A DNA stretch of 64,000 bases from Streptomyces hawaiiensis (GTDB lineage Bacteria > Actinomycetota > Actinomycetes > Streptomycetales > Streptomycetaceae). Of this stretch, positions 49,924 through 58,857 are shown in pieces. A model generated the notes under the pieces. That model did not search any database. It was not told where the DNA came from and was given only the letters and a program-made list of their open reading frames with translations. Positions within the stretch are counted from its first letter, which is position 1. Each line of letters opens with the position of its first letter. The position numbers were made by a program, and so were the translations under genes. The stretch covers positions 3,720,001 to 3,784,000 of the forward strand of contig NZ_CP021978.1 in NCBI RefSeq assembly GCF_004803895.1. Direction: 5' to 3'.

Positions 49924-51969
49924 TCAGGCCGCGACGGGCTGCTTCGTCTCCGCCGCCCGGGCCTCGCCGCCCTCGCCGGAGGCCGGTGCGGCACCCGGGA
50001 CCGGCTTGCGCAGGCCCTTGAGGACGATCACCACGGCCGTGGTGACGCAGACGCCCGCGGCGATGGCGACCAGGTAGAGGAACGGGTTGCCGATCAGCGG
50101 GACCACGAAGATGCCGCCGTGCGGGGCGCGCAGGGTGGCGCCGAAGGCCATCGACAGGGCGCCGGTGACCGCGCCGCCCGCCATGGAGGCCGGGATGACG
50201 CGCAGCGGGTCGGCCGCGGCGAACGGGATCGCCCCCTCGGAGATGAAGGAGGCGCCGAGCACCCAGGCGGCCTTGCCGTTCTCGCGCTCGGTCTGGGTGA
50301 AGAGCTTGCCGCGCACGGTCGTCGCCAGGGCCATGGCCAGCGGCGGGACCATGCCGGCCGCCATCACCGCGGCCATGATCTTCATCGCCGAGTCGCTGGG
50401 GCTGGACACCGCGATACCGGCGGTGGCGAAGGTGTAGGCGACCTTGTTGACGGGACCGCCGAGGTCGAAGCACATCATCAGGCCGAGGAGGGTGCCGAGC
50501 AGGATCGCGTTGCTGCCGGACAGGCCGTTCAGCCAGTCGGTCATGCCCTTCTGGGCCTCGGCGATGGGCTTGCCGATGACGACGAACATCAGGAACCCGA
50601 CGATCGCCGAGGAGATCAGCGGGATCACCACCACCGGCATGATGCCGCGCAGTGCCGCCGGGACGTTCACCTTCTGGATCGCCATCACCACGCCACCGGC
50701 GATCAGACCGGCCGCCAGACCACCGAGGAACCCGGCGTTGATGTTGAGCGCGATCATGCCGCCGACGAACCCGGGGACGATACCGGGCCGGTCCACCATG
50801 CCGTAGGCGATGTAGCCGGCCAGGACCGGGACGAGGAAGCCGAAGGCGACGCCGCCGATCTGGAAGAGCAGGGCCGCCCAGCTGTCGGCCTGCAACCACA
50901 TGAAGTGGTCCATCACCGACGGGGCCTTGTCGACCTTGTAGCCGCCGATCGCGAACCCGAGCGCGATGAGCAGACCGCCCGCGGCGACGAACGGCACCAT
51001 GTAACTGACGCCGGACATCAGCCACTTGCGCAGCTTGGTGCCGTAGCCCTCGCCGGAGTCGCCCGCGCGCTCCACCGCAGTGGCCGGGGCGGAACCGGAG
51101 GTGACCTCGCCGCGCGCGGCCTTGTCACGGACCTCGGCGATGAGTTCGGCGGGGCGGTTGATGCCCGCCTTCACGCCGACGTCGACGGTCGGCTTGCCGG
51201 CGAACCGCTCCTTCTCCCGGACGGGCACGTCGTGGGCGAAGATCACGGCGTCCGCCGCCGCGATGACCTGCGGGTCGAGCCGGGTGAAACCGGCCGATCC
51301 CTGGGGCTCGACGGCGAGTTCGACGCCCGCCTCCCGGCCGGCGTTCTCCAGCGACTCGGCCGCCATGTAGGTGTGGGCGATGCCGGTGGGGCAGGAGGTG
51401 ACGGCGACGATGCGGAACGGGCGTTCCTCGTCCACCACCGTCTCGTCGGTGACCGTGGCGGCGGCGGGAGAGGCCGCTCCCGCCGACGCCACGGGGTCTT
51501 CGGAACCCGCCGGGGCGGGTGCGTCCGGCTCGTCGCCGCGGATCAAAGCCGCCGCGGCCGGCGCGTCGCTCACCGCGCGCAGGGCGTCGGTGAACTCGCT
51601 GTTCATCAACTGCCGGGCCAGCGACGACAGGATCGTCAGATGGGCGTCGTCGGCGCCGGCCGGCGCGGCGATCAGGAAGATCAGGTCGGCGGGGCCGTCC
51701 GCGGCGCCGAAGTCGATGCCGGCGGCGCTGCGGCCGAAGGCGAGCGTCGGCTCGGTGACGTGCTCGCTGCGGCAGTGCGGGATGCCGATGCCGCCGTCGA
51801 GGCCGGTCGGCATCTGGGCCTCGCGGGCGGCCACGTCGGCGAGAAAGCCGTCCAGGTCGGTCACCCGGCCCAGGGCCACCATGCGCTCGGCGAGGGCACG
51901 CGCCGCCGCTTCCTTGGTGTCGGCGGACAGGTCGAGATCGACCAGGTCCGCCGTGATCATGTCGCTCAT
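49924..51969 (-). CDS. fruA: Fructose-specific PTS enzyme IIABC
   Basis: 681-residue fructose permease/phosphotransferase. IIA domain is N-terminal with phospho-His65 in GIGIPHCR. After a Pro/Ala linker (~residues 145-180) comes IIB with Cys193 in VAVTSCPTGIAHTYMAAE. The membrane IIC (~300-650) has about ten helices (SGVSYMVPFVAAGGLLIALGFAIGG). It phosphorylates fructose to fructose-1-phosphate during uptake. ATG 51969. It follows fruK after a 154-bp G-rich gap; fruR and fruK precede it, completing the operon. Confidence 0.95.
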   Translation of the reverse strand: MSDMITADLVDLDLSADTKEAAARALAERMVALGRVTDLDGFLADVAAREAQMPTGLDGGIGIPHCRSEHVTEPTLAFGRSAAGIDFGAADGPADLIFLIAAPAGADDAHLTILSSLARQLMNSEFTDALRAVSDAPAAAALIRGDEPDAPAPAGSEDPVASAGAASPAAATVTDETVVDEERPFRIVAVTSCPTGIAHTYMAAESLENAGREAGVELAVEPQGSAGFTRLDPQVIAAADAVIFAHDVPVREKERFAGKPTVDVGVKAGINRPAELIAEVRDKAARGEVTSGSAPATAVERAGDSGEGYGTKLRKWLMSGVSYMVPFVAAGGLLIALGFAIGGYKVDKAPSVMDHFMWLQADSWAALLFQIGGVAFGFLVPVLAGYIAYGMVDRPGIVPGFVGGMIALNINAGFLGGLAAGLIAGGVVMAIQKVNVPAALRGIMPVVVIPLISSAIVGFLMFVVIGKPIAEAQKGMTDWLNGLSGSNAILLGTLLGLMMCFDLGGPVNKVAYTFATAGIAVSSPSDSAMKIMAAVMAAGMVPPLAMALATTVRGKLFTQTERENGKAAWVLGASFISEGAIPFAAADPLRVIPASMAGGAVTGALSMAFGATLRAPHGGIFVVPLIGNPFLYLVAIAAGVCVTTAVVIVLKGLRKPVPGAAPASGEGGEARAAETKQPVAA

Positions 51970-51984
51970 CGCGGGCTCCTTAGC

Positions 51985-52066
51985 ACGCGTATCGCCCGGT
52001 GGGAGGGGGTGGGCGGGAGGGGGACGGGGGTGCGGTGGGGGGTGACGGGGGTGGAGGCGGGGCCGG
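51985..52066 (+). other. G-run-rich segment with quadruplex potential
   Basis: The plus strand has many runs of three to six G (GGGAGGGGGTGGGCGGGAGG then GGGGG and GGGGGG runs). This is the fruK-fruA intergenic gap. The fru mRNA, from the minus strand, is C-rich here, so any quadruplex would be in the non-template DNA. No other feature seen in the gap. Confidence 0.5.
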
Positions 52067-52123
52067 AGAGTAACGGGGAGGAGGCCCGCCGCTCGCGCGT
52101 CGGTCCGCGCTGCTCGTCGTACG

Positions 52124-53071
52124 TCATGACACCGGCTCCTTCAGCACACGGTCCGCCGGGACCTCGGCCGTGACCGTCACCGCCGCCGGGTCCAGGTCGC
52201 CCGGCGTCGGCATCACACTGCCGGGCAACTGGACGGCCGCCGCGCCGTGCGCGACCGCGGAGGCCAGGGCCTCGGGGCCGTTGCCGCCGGCGATCAGGAA
52301 ACCGGCGAGGGAGGAGTCGCCGGCGCCCACGTTGCTGCGGACGGCGGCCACACGGGCGCTGCCGAACCAGGCGCCCGCGTCGGAGACGAGCAGCTGCCCG
52401 TCGGCGCCGAGGCTCGCGAGGACGGCCCGGGCGCCCATCTCGCGCAGTTCCTCGGCGGCCTTGACGGCGTCGCCGACGGTGGCGAGGGGGCGGCCGACGG
52501 CTCCGGCGAGCTCCTCGGCGTTGGGCTTGACCACGTCGGGCCGCTCGCGCAGGGCAGCGAGCAGCGCGGGCCCGGAGGTGTCCAGGGCGATGCGCGCCCC
52601 GGCGGCGTGCGCGCGGGCGACCAGCTCGGCGTACCAGGAGGGGGCGAGTCCGCGCGGGAGGCTGCCGCAGCAGGCGATCCAGGCGGCGTCGCGGGACTGC
52701 TGCCGCACGGTCTCCAAGAGCAGTTCCCGCTCGGCGTCGGAGAGTTCGGGGCCGGGCGCGTTGATCTTCGTCAGGACGCCGTCGGACTCGGCGAGGGCGA
52801 TGTTGGAGCGGGTGGCCCCCGCGACCGGGACGGGAGCGACCTCGATGCCCTGCCTGGCCAGCAGGTCGGCGACCAGGGCGCCCGGGGCGCCGCCCAGGGG
52901 CAGGACCGCCACCGTGCGCCGTCCGGCGGCGGCGACGGCGCGCGAGACGTTCACGCCCTTGCCGCCCGGGTCCATCCGCTCGCCGGTGGCGCGGATGACC
53001 TCGCCGCGGTCGAGGGACGGCACCTCGTAGGTGCGGTCCAGGGAGGGGTTGGGGGTGACGGTGAGGATCAT
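52124..53071 (-). CDS. fruK: 1-phosphofructokinase
   Basis: 315-residue PfkB/ribokinase-family kinase making fructose-1,6-bisphosphate from the PTS product fructose-1-phosphate. Start MILTVTPNPSLDRTYEV and the PfkB signatures RMDPGGKGVNVSRAVAAAG and VGAGDSSLAGFLIAG (catalytic Asp in GAGDS) are clear. ATG 53071 overlaps the fruR stop by four bases, so the regulator and kinase are coupled. Confidence 0.95.
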   Translation of the reverse strand: MILTVTPNPSLDRTYEVPSLDRGEVIRATGERMDPGGKGVNVSRAVAAAGRRTVAVLPLGGAPGALVADLLARQGIEVAPVPVAGATRSNIALAESDGVLTKINAPGPELSDAERELLLETVRQQSRDAAWIACCGSLPRGLAPSWYAELVARAHAAGARIALDTSGPALLAALRERPDVVKPNAEELAGAVGRPLATVGDAVKAAEELREMGARAVLASLGADGQLLVSDAGAWFGSARVAAVRSNVGAGDSSLAGFLIAGGNGPEALASAVAHGAAAVQLPGSVMPTPGDLDPAAVTVTAEVPADRVLKEPVS

Positions 53072-53829
53072 GCGCGCACTACTTCCGTGCCGCCGCGCTC
53101 GATCGCGACGGCGTCTTCGGGGCTCAGCCCGCTGTCGGTGATCAGCAGGTCCACATCGCTCAGGTCGCCGAAGCGGGCGAAGTGCTCCTGGCCGTGCTTT
53201 GAGGAGTCGGCGAGCAGCACCACGCGGCGGGCGGCGGCCACGGCCGCGCGCTTGACCGCGGCCTCGGCGAGGTCGGGGGTGGTCAGACCGTGCTCGGCGG
53301 AGAAGCCGTTGGCGGCCACGAACAGCACGTCGGCGCGGATCTCGCCGTACGCACGCAGCGCCCAGGCGTCCACGGCGGCGCGCGTGCGGTGCCGTACGCG
53401 CCCTCCGATGAGGTGGAGCTGGATGCCGGGGTGGTCGGCGAGGCGGGCCGCGATGGGGAGGCTGTGCGTGACGACGGTGAGGGAGGCCTCCAGCGGGAGG
53501 GCGGCGGCCATCCGGGCCACCGTCGTCCCGGCGTCGAGGATCACCGTGCCCTCGCCGGGCAGTTCCGCGAGGGCCGCCTTGGCGATGCCGTCCTTCTCGT
53601 CGGCGGCGGTCGTCTCGCGCTCGGCGAGGTCCGGCTCGAAGTCCAGGCGCCCGGCCGGGATGGCCCCGCCGTGCACCCGGCGGACCAGACCGGCGCGGTC
53701 GAGGGCCTTCAGATCCCGGCGGATCGTCTCCGCCGTCACCTGGAACTCCTCGGCCAGCGACACGACGTCCACTCGGCCGCCGTCACGGGCGAGCCGGAGG
53801 ATCTCTTGCTGCCGCTCCGGTGCGTACAT
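53068..53829 (-). CDS. fruR: DeoR family repressor of the fructose operon
   Basis: 253-residue DeoR regulator. HTH near residues 5-55 (YAPERQQEILRLARDGGRVDVVSLAEEFQVTAETIRRDLKALDRAGLVRRVHGGAI), then the sugar-phosphate sensing domain (DAGTTVARMAAAL, GFSAEHGLTTPD). ATG 53829 is supported by GGAGGC upstream; ATG 53850 is less likely. First gene of the operon, probably sensing fructose-1-phosphate. A long inverted repeat spans its promoter. Confidence 0.92.
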   Translation of the reverse strand: MYAPERQQEILRLARDGGRVDVVSLAEEFQVTAETIRRDLKALDRAGLVRRVHGGAIPAGRLDFEPDLAERETTAADEKDGIAKAALAELPGEGTVILDAGTTVARMAAALPLEASLTVVTHSLPIAARLADHPGIQLHLIGGRVRHRTRAAVDAWALRAYGEIRADVLFVAANGFSAEHGLTTPDLAEAAVKRAAVAAARRVVLLADSSKHGQEHFARFGDLSDVDLLITDSGLSPEDAVAIERGGTEVVRA

Positions 53830-53842
53830 GTCCGTTCGCCTC

Positions 53843-53932
53843 CGCCTCATGCCCGAACGTGTGGTTTCAGCGGGAGGCTACGCCGAGATTTCCGCAAAGT
53901 AAACAGGTTCGGACCCAATCGGGCATGAGCGG
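53843..53932 (-). promoter_or_regulatory. Paired inverted sites before fruR
   Basis: CTCATGCCCGA (53846-53856) and TCGGGCATGAG (53919-53929) are exact complements, 62 bp apart, with matching flanks (CCG/CGG). They bracket the presumed fruR promoter and may be two operator copies facing each other. Confidence 0.5.
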
Positions 53933-53942
53933 AAACACGGGC

Positions 53943-53969
53943 GGGCCCGGCACCCGAGGTGCCGAGCCC
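53943..53969. terminator. Terminator of the MFS gene
   Basis: GGGC-C-CGGCACC / GGTGCCG-A-GCCC with a 3-nt loop; one internal mismatch. It lies 22 bp after the MFS stop, upstream of fruR. Confidence 0.6.
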
Positions 53970-53991
53970 GATGAGTCCCTGATCTCCGCCC

Positions 53992-55500
53992 CTACGAGAC
54001 CAGCGCCGGTTCCTTCTCCGTCACCGGCGCCTGCCCGCCCTCCACATGCTGCGCGGGCCGCTTCGGCAGCGCGAACATCAGCAGGAAGATGGCGCCCATC
54101 ACCGCGGCGACCCAGCCGAGCGCGTTCTGGAAGGCGTCCGCGAAGGCCGGACCGACCTGCTCCGGCCGCAGGTGGTCGGAGATCGTGCCGAAGAACACCA
54201 CCGACACCAGGCCGAGACCCAGCGCGTTGCCCATCTGCTGCACGGTGTTGATGAGCCCGGACGCCGAACCGGCGTGCTCGCGCGGCACCTCCGAGAGGAT
54301 CGCGTCGGTCAGCGGCGCGACGATCAGGCCCATGCCCACGCCCATCACGACCAGCGGAAGGGCCATCTGCCAGGGGGCGATGGCGAGGCCGTAGTGCCCG
54401 GCCTCGCTGATGTAGAGCAGCACCCCGGCCGCCATCACCAGCGCGCCCGCCTGGAGCACCTTGCGCCCGAAGCGCGGGACCAGCATCTGCACCGACATCC
54501 CGGCGGCCACCGACACCGCGATGGAGAAGGGAACTCCGGTCAGCCCGGCCTTCAGCGGGCTCCAGCCCAGCCCGAACTGCATGTACAGCGTCCACACCAG
54601 GAAGAACACACCGAGCCCGACCCCGAAGACGGTCTGCACGGCGATCCCGGCCGCGAAGCTCTTGACCCTGAACAGCGGCAGCTCGATCAGCGGGGAGCCG
54701 TCCCGGGCGGCCTTGCGCCTCTCGAACGCCACCAGCACCGCGAGGACGACGAGCGACCCGGCCATCGAGACGTACCCCCACACCGGCCAGTCCAGCTCCC
54801 GGCCGCGAATGAGCGGGTAGAGCAGCATCAGCAGGCCCAGCGTCACCAGCGCCACGCCCACCAGGTCCAGCTTCAGGGCGCGCGGCGCCTTGGACTCGGT
54901 GATGAAGCGGCTGCCGAGGATCAGGCCGGCGACACCCACGGGCAGGTTGATCAGGAAGATCGAACGCCACTCCCAGCCGAACAGGTTCCACTCGGTCAGC
55001 AGCGCGCCGAGCAGCGGACCGGACACGGCCCCGAGGCCGACGACCGCGCCGAACAGCCCGAACACCTTGCCCCGCTCGTGCGCCGGGAAGGTCGCGTGCA
55101 CGATCGACAGCACCTGCGGCACCATCAGCGCCGCCATGCCGCCCTGCAGGAACCGCGAGGCGACCAGCATCTCCGGGTTCACCGCGAGGCCGCACAGCGC
55201 GGAGGCGACCGTGAACCCGCCGATGCCGACGAGGAAGATCCGCTTGCGGCCGTGGATGTCTCCGAGCCGTCCGCCGGTGATCAGGCCGGCGGCGAAGGCG
55301 AGGGCGTAGCCGGCGGTGATCCACTGGATCTCGCTGAAGGACGCGCCAGCCTCCCGCTGGATCGACGGTATGGCGATGTTGACGATCGTCACGTCGACGA
55401 GGTCCATGAAGGCCGCGGTCATCACGATCGCGAGGGCGAACCAGCGCCGGCGGTCGGTCACGCCGCCCGCCGTGGCGAGGGTGGTGTCGGTGGAGTGCAT
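53992..55500 (-). CDS. MFS drug transporter (DHA2/EmrB-like)
   Basis: 502-residue proton-driven exporter with fourteen helices. Motif A is GRLGDIHGRKR; motif C is GLFGAVVGLGAVSGPLLGALL. AFMDLVDVTIVNIAIPSIQ at the first helix is typical of EmrB/QacA. I start at ATG 55500. It is divergent from a WYL regulator, with just 62 bp between starts; both promoters must overlap, so this regulator probably controls it. Substrate unknown. Confidence 0.9.
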   Translation of the reverse strand: MHSTDTTLATAGGVTDRRRWFALAIVMTAAFMDLVDVTIVNIAIPSIQREAGASFSEIQWITAGYALAFAAGLITGGRLGDIHGRKRIFLVGIGGFTVASALCGLAVNPEMLVASRFLQGGMAALMVPQVLSIVHATFPAHERGKVFGLFGAVVGLGAVSGPLLGALLTEWNLFGWEWRSIFLINLPVGVAGLILGSRFITESKAPRALKLDLVGVALVTLGLLMLLYPLIRGRELDWPVWGYVSMAGSLVVLAVLVAFERRKAARDGSPLIELPLFRVKSFAAGIAVQTVFGVGLGVFFLVWTLYMQFGLGWSPLKAGLTGVPFSIAVSVAAGMSVQMLVPRFGRKVLQAGALVMAAGVLLYISEAGHYGLAIAPWQMALPLVVMGVGMGLIVAPLTDAILSEVPREHAGSASGLINTVQQMGNALGLGLVSVVFFGTISDHLRPEQVGPAFADAFQNALGWVAAVMGAIFLLMFALPKRPAQHVEGGQAPVTEKEPALVS

Positions 55501-55562
55501 GCTCCGAAGGTAGACCCCCAATAGGTCAGGTCATGTCCTACTGGTGCGGCATCCTCGTCGGT

Positions 55563-56546
55563 ATGACGACGGACACTCCGGCCCGGCTCCTGACGCTCCT
55601 CTCCCTTCTCCAGACGCCCCGCGAATGGCCAGGCGGCGAGCTCGCCGGCCGCCTCGGGGTCTCCCGCCGCACGGTCCGGCGGGACATCGACCGGCTGCGC
55701 GAGCTGGGCTATCCCGTGCAGGCGACCAAGGGCTCCGACGGCGGTTACCGGCTGGTCGCCGGCAAGGCCATGCCGCCGCTCGTGCTCGACGACGAGGAGG
55801 CCGTGGCCATCGCGGTCGGGCTGCGCGCCGGGGCGGGGCACGCGGTGGAGGGCCTGGACGAGGCCTCGGTGCGGGCACTGGCCAAGCTGGAGCAGGTCCT
55901 GCCCGGCCGGCTGCGCCACCGCGTGACCACCCTCCAGGCCGCGACCACACCACTGACCAGCGGAGACGGGCCGAGCATCGCGCCAGAGACCCTGACCGTG
56001 ATGGCCTCGACGGTGGCCGGGCACGAGCGGCTGCGGTTCGCCTACCTGGCCGCGGACGGCTCCGGGTCGCGGCGCCTGACGGAGCCGTACCGGCTGGTGT
56101 CGACGGGCCGCCGCTGGTACCTGGTGGCGTACGACATCGACCGGGACGACTGGCGCACGTTCCGCGTCGACCGGGTCAGCGAGCCGTTCGCCACGGGGGC
56201 CCGGTTCGTACCGCGCGAACTGCCGACGGGGGACGCGGCGGAGTACCTGCGGCAATCGATGCAACGGCAGCAGCAGTCCTACGACTTCGAGGTCACGTTC
56301 GCCGCACCGGCCGACTTCGTCGCCGCCCGGGTGCCCCACTGGCTGGGCACGCCCGAGCCGTTGGACGACGGCAGCTGCCGGCTGCGGGGGTCCGTCGGGG
56401 ACGCGGTGCAGTGGGTGGCGTTCCGGCTGGCGCTGCTGGAGTGCGACTTCGTGGTGCACGAGCCGGAGGAACTGGTGTCGGCCGTGCGGGAGCTGGGGGC
56501 ACGGTTGAGCAGGGCGGCCGCCGGACGGGGCGCGGGCGGGGTGTGA
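55563..56546 (+). CDS. WYL domain transcriptional regulator (YafY/PafC type)
   Basis: 327-residue regulator. N-terminal HTH_11: MTTDTPARLLTLLSLLQTPREWPGGELAGRLGVSRRTVRRDIDRLRELGYPVQATKGSDGGYRL. The WYL domain (~residues 140-205) contains RLTEPYRLVSTGRRWYLVAYD, and the WCX C-terminal domain follows. ATG 55563 is the first good start; the longer ORF would start inside the divergent promoter. It probably represses the divergent MFS gene and senses a nucleotide or small ligand. Ends 9 bp before a convergent TetR gene. Confidence 0.9.
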   Translation: MTTDTPARLLTLLSLLQTPREWPGGELAGRLGVSRRTVRRDIDRLRELGYPVQATKGSDGGYRLVAGKAMPPLVLDDEEAVAIAVGLRAGAGHAVEGLDEASVRALAKLEQVLPGRLRHRVTTLQAATTPLTSGDGPSIAPETLTVMASTVAGHERLRFAYLAADGSGSRRLTEPYRLVSTGRRWYLVAYDIDRDDWRTFRVDRVSEPFATGARFVPRELPTGDAAEYLRQSMQRQQQSYDFEVTFAAPADFVAARVPHWLGTPEPLDDGSCRLRGSVGDAVQWVAFRLALLECDFVVHEPEELVSAVRELGARLSRAAAGRGAGGV

Positions 56547-56555
56547 GCCGTCGCG

Positions 56556-57233
56556 TCACGGTCCCCACGGGAAGTCCCGCAGTGCCGCGAGATTGCGCAG
56601 GGCGAGTTCCGCCGGGCTCCCCGGGCCTTCCACGGGCCCGTCCCCCTCCGCCCAGGCCTCCAGCGCGGTCCGCACGGCGGCACTGGCGACGGCGGCGGTG
56701 AAGCGCGACCGGGGGTCGGCGGCAACGTTGTCGGCGTCGTCCGGCCTCGCGGGAACCCCGGGGCCACCGGCACGTGTCACCCGTTCCGCCAGCACCTCAC
56801 CCAGCAGCCGCTCGGACGCCTGGCACACCTCCGCCCACACCCTGCGCAGGGACGGGTTCGCGGCGGCCAGGCGCAGGAGCGTGCGGACCCACTCCCAGGA
56901 GGACGCCGAGACGCCGGCGCCCGGGGTGAGGGTGTGGCGGACACCCTGCTCCAGAGCCCCGATCACCTCCACGTCGGCCGGCGCCGCGCGCACCGCCTCC
57001 ACCCAGCGCTGGGCGCCGGCCGCGTAGAGCGGGGCGACGGCCTCCTCCTTGGTGGCGAAGTACCGGTAGAAGGTGCGCGGGGCGATACCGGCGGCCTGGG
57101 CGATGTCCTCCGCGCGGGTGGCGCGCAGGCCGTGCCGTACGAAGAGGCCGGCCGCCGCCCGGGCGATCTCCATGCGTGTCTCGGCCTTCCGCCGCTCGGT
57201 CAGCGAGGGCGGGGTCGGGGTGGTGCTGCTCAC
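56556..57233 (-). CDS. TetR family regulator (SCO3201-like)
   Basis: 225-residue TetR protein. HTH: GLRATRAEDIAQAAGIAPRTFYRYFATKEEAVAPLY. The ligand domain has two Ala-rich helices (FTAAVASAAVRTALEAWAEG). GTG 57233; GTG 57260 is possible but lies in likely promoter sequence. Located between a WYL/MFS pair and hrdD, as I recall for S. coelicolor SCO3201, whose overexpression blocks sporulation and antibiotic production. This assignment rests on memory of gene order. Confidence 0.85.
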   Translation of the reverse strand: MSSTTPTPPSLTERRKAETRMEIARAAAGLFVRHGLRATRAEDIAQAAGIAPRTFYRYFATKEEAVAPLYAAGAQRWVEAVRAAPADVEVIGALEQGVRHTLTPGAGVSASSWEWVRTLLRLAAANPSLRRVWAEVCQASERLLGEVLAERVTRAGGPGVPARPDDADNVAADPRSRFTAAVASAAVRTALEAWAEGDGPVEGPGSPAELALRNLAALRDFPWGP

Positions 57234-57664
57234 GCCCGGCAGGCTATGCCCATGTGACACAATCTGCCATCTGGCGGGCCACCCCGTGGTTCAGGTACGG
57301 GGTGCCCCGCCCTCCAGAAGAGAGCCGGGCCCCGGCGTCCGGGGGGAAGGACGCCGAAGCCCGGCCTCGGGGAAAGTCCCGGCGCCGGGGGGAGTGCGAC
57401 GGGACGTGGCTATGGGGGTCTTGGGGCGTGGCCCCGGGCCCGAACTGGTGGACCCAGAAGTCTTGTTCCCTGAGTCCGCCGGTTGAAGCGGCGTTACAAC
57501 GCCATGTTTGCGCGGTCTTTCGCCACCCGGCGTACGCGGTGACCCCCGGGCGCACACGGTCCGTCACCCACTGGCCGTGGGAACGAGTCGTACGCCCGGA
57601 CGCTCACCGTACTCACCGGTGACGCGCCGCCCCGCGAAGAGGGGTCGCGCCACGCGGACGGGAA
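57234..57664. other. 430-bp gap between hrdD and tetR
   Basis: No plausible gene: the short ORFs on both strands lack ribosome-binding sites and codon bias. It holds a hairpin at 57324-57365 and the tetR promoter near 57240-57290. The segment is GC-rich with several C/G runs. Confidence 0.6.
57324..57365 (-). terminator. Hairpin in the hrdD-tetR gap
   Basis: GCCGGGC-CC-CGGCGTCC pairs with GGACGCCG-AA-GCCCGGC: 15 bp with one internal 2x2 mismatch and a G-rich loop. It lies 300 bp past hrdD, so terminates leftover readthrough or forms a leader structure for tetR. Confidence 0.45.
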
Positions 57665-58663
57665 TCACGCCGCCGCGTCGAACCCGGTGCTGCGGGCCAG
57701 CTTCTTCAGCTCCAGCAGCGCGTGCTTCTCGATCTGCCGGATGCGCTCGCGGGTCAGGCCGTGCTCCTTGCCGACCTCGGTCAGCGTGCGCTCCCGGCCG
57801 TCCTCGATGCCGTAGCGCATCTTGATGATCGAGGCCGTGCGCTGGTCGAGCCGGCCGATCAAATCGTCGAGCTCCTCGCTGCGCAGCAGCGTCAGCACCG
57901 ACTGCTCGGGCGACACCGCCGAGGTGTCCTCCAGGAGGTCCCCGAACTGCGTCTCGCCCTCGTCGTCCACCGACATGTTCAGCGAGACCGGGTCGCGGGC
58001 CCAGTCGAGCACGTCGGTGACGCGCGCCGGCGTCGAGGCGAGCTCGGTCGCGATCTCCGCGGGCTCCGGATCCCGGCCGTGCTCACGGTTGAACTCACGC
58101 TGCACACGGCGGATCCGGCCGAGCTCCTCCACGAGGTGGACGGGCAGGCGGATCGTACGGGACTGGTCCGCTATCGACCGCGTGATGGCCTGGCGGATCC
58201 ACCACGTGGCGTACGTGGAGAACTTGAAACCCTTGCGGTAGTCGAACTTCTCGACCGCGCGCACCAGGCCGGCGTTGCCCTCCTGGATCAGGTCCAGCAG
58301 CGGCAGGCCGCTGCGGGGGTAGCGGCGGGCGACCGCGACGACCAGGCGCAGGTTGGAGCGGATGAAGACATCCTTGGCCCGCTCGCTCGCGTCGACCAGG
58401 GCCTGCAGCTCCTCGGGCGAGGCTCCGGCCTTGTTCTCCTCCAGGCCGTCGAGGATCTGCTGTGCGAACACACCCGCTTCGATGATCTGAGACAGCTCGA
58501 CCTCCTTGGCGGCGTCGAGCAGCGGTGTGCGAGCGATCTCGTCGAGGTACATGCCGACCAGGTCGCGGTCGGCGATCTCGCCGCCATGGGTGCGAACACT
58601 GCTTGCCGCATCGGCCGTCTCGCCGGTGGCGGACTGACGACGGGCGACGGCACGGGTTGCCAT
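57665..58663 (-). CDS. hrdD: RNA polymerase principal-like sigma factor HrdD
   Basis: 332-residue group 2 sigma-70 factor. Region 1.2 DLVGMYLDEIARTPLL, region 2 (RSNLRLVVAVARRYPRSGLPLLDLIQEGNAGLVRAVEKFDYRKGFKFSTYATWWIRQAITRSI), region 3, and region 4.2 (LTEVGKEHGLTRERIRQIEKHALLELKKL). It lacks the long N-terminal extension of HrdB. The identity as HrdD follows from neighbours (SCO3201-like TetR upstream in numbering, GNAT gene downstream). ATG 58663 with AAGGGAG. A SigR-type promoter lies about 110 bp upstream. HrdD is dispensable and stress-induced in S. coelicolor. Confidence 0.92.
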   Translation of the reverse strand: MATRAVARRQSATGETADAASSVRTHGGEIADRDLVGMYLDEIARTPLLDAAKEVELSQIIEAGVFAQQILDGLEENKAGASPEELQALVDASERAKDVFIRSNLRLVVAVARRYPRSGLPLLDLIQEGNAGLVRAVEKFDYRKGFKFSTYATWWIRQAITRSIADQSRTIRLPVHLVEELGRIRRVQREFNREHGRDPEPAEIATELASTPARVTDVLDWARDPVSLNMSVDDEGETQFGDLLEDTSAVSPEQSVLTLLRSEELDDLIGRLDQRTASIIKMRYGIEDGRERTLTEVGKEHGLTRERIRQIEKHALLELKKLARSTGFDAAA

Positions 58664-58770
58664 GCGAGCTCCCTTGCGATGGTGAGGTCAGCGGGTGGTC
58701 CTTCGGACGCTGGACTCCGTCTTCCGGGACTCTCCGGACTCTCCTCGGGTGCCCTGCATCCGATGGAAAC

Positions 58771-58797
58771 AACGACTGGAATCAGGACAGAATTCCC
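58771..58797 (-). promoter_or_regulatory. SigR-dependent promoter of hrdD
   Basis: On the minus strand GGGAAT-N18-GTT, exactly the sigma-R consensus (GGAAT-N18/19-GTT) for thiol-oxidative stress. -35 at 58797-58792, -10 at 58773-58771. It sits about 108 bp before the hrdD start. The S. coelicolor hrdD promoter is a known SigR target, so recognition is well grounded. Confidence 0.85.
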
Positions 58798-58857
58798 AAC
58801 GCGGCCCCCGATTTTTCTGATCATGCAGTACCCTGTCCGGCCACATGGGGAGGCGCG

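Noticed and set aside
57291..57622. Short ORFs between hrdD and tetR
   Set aside because: Overlap on all frames, no ribosome-binding sites, no codon bias.
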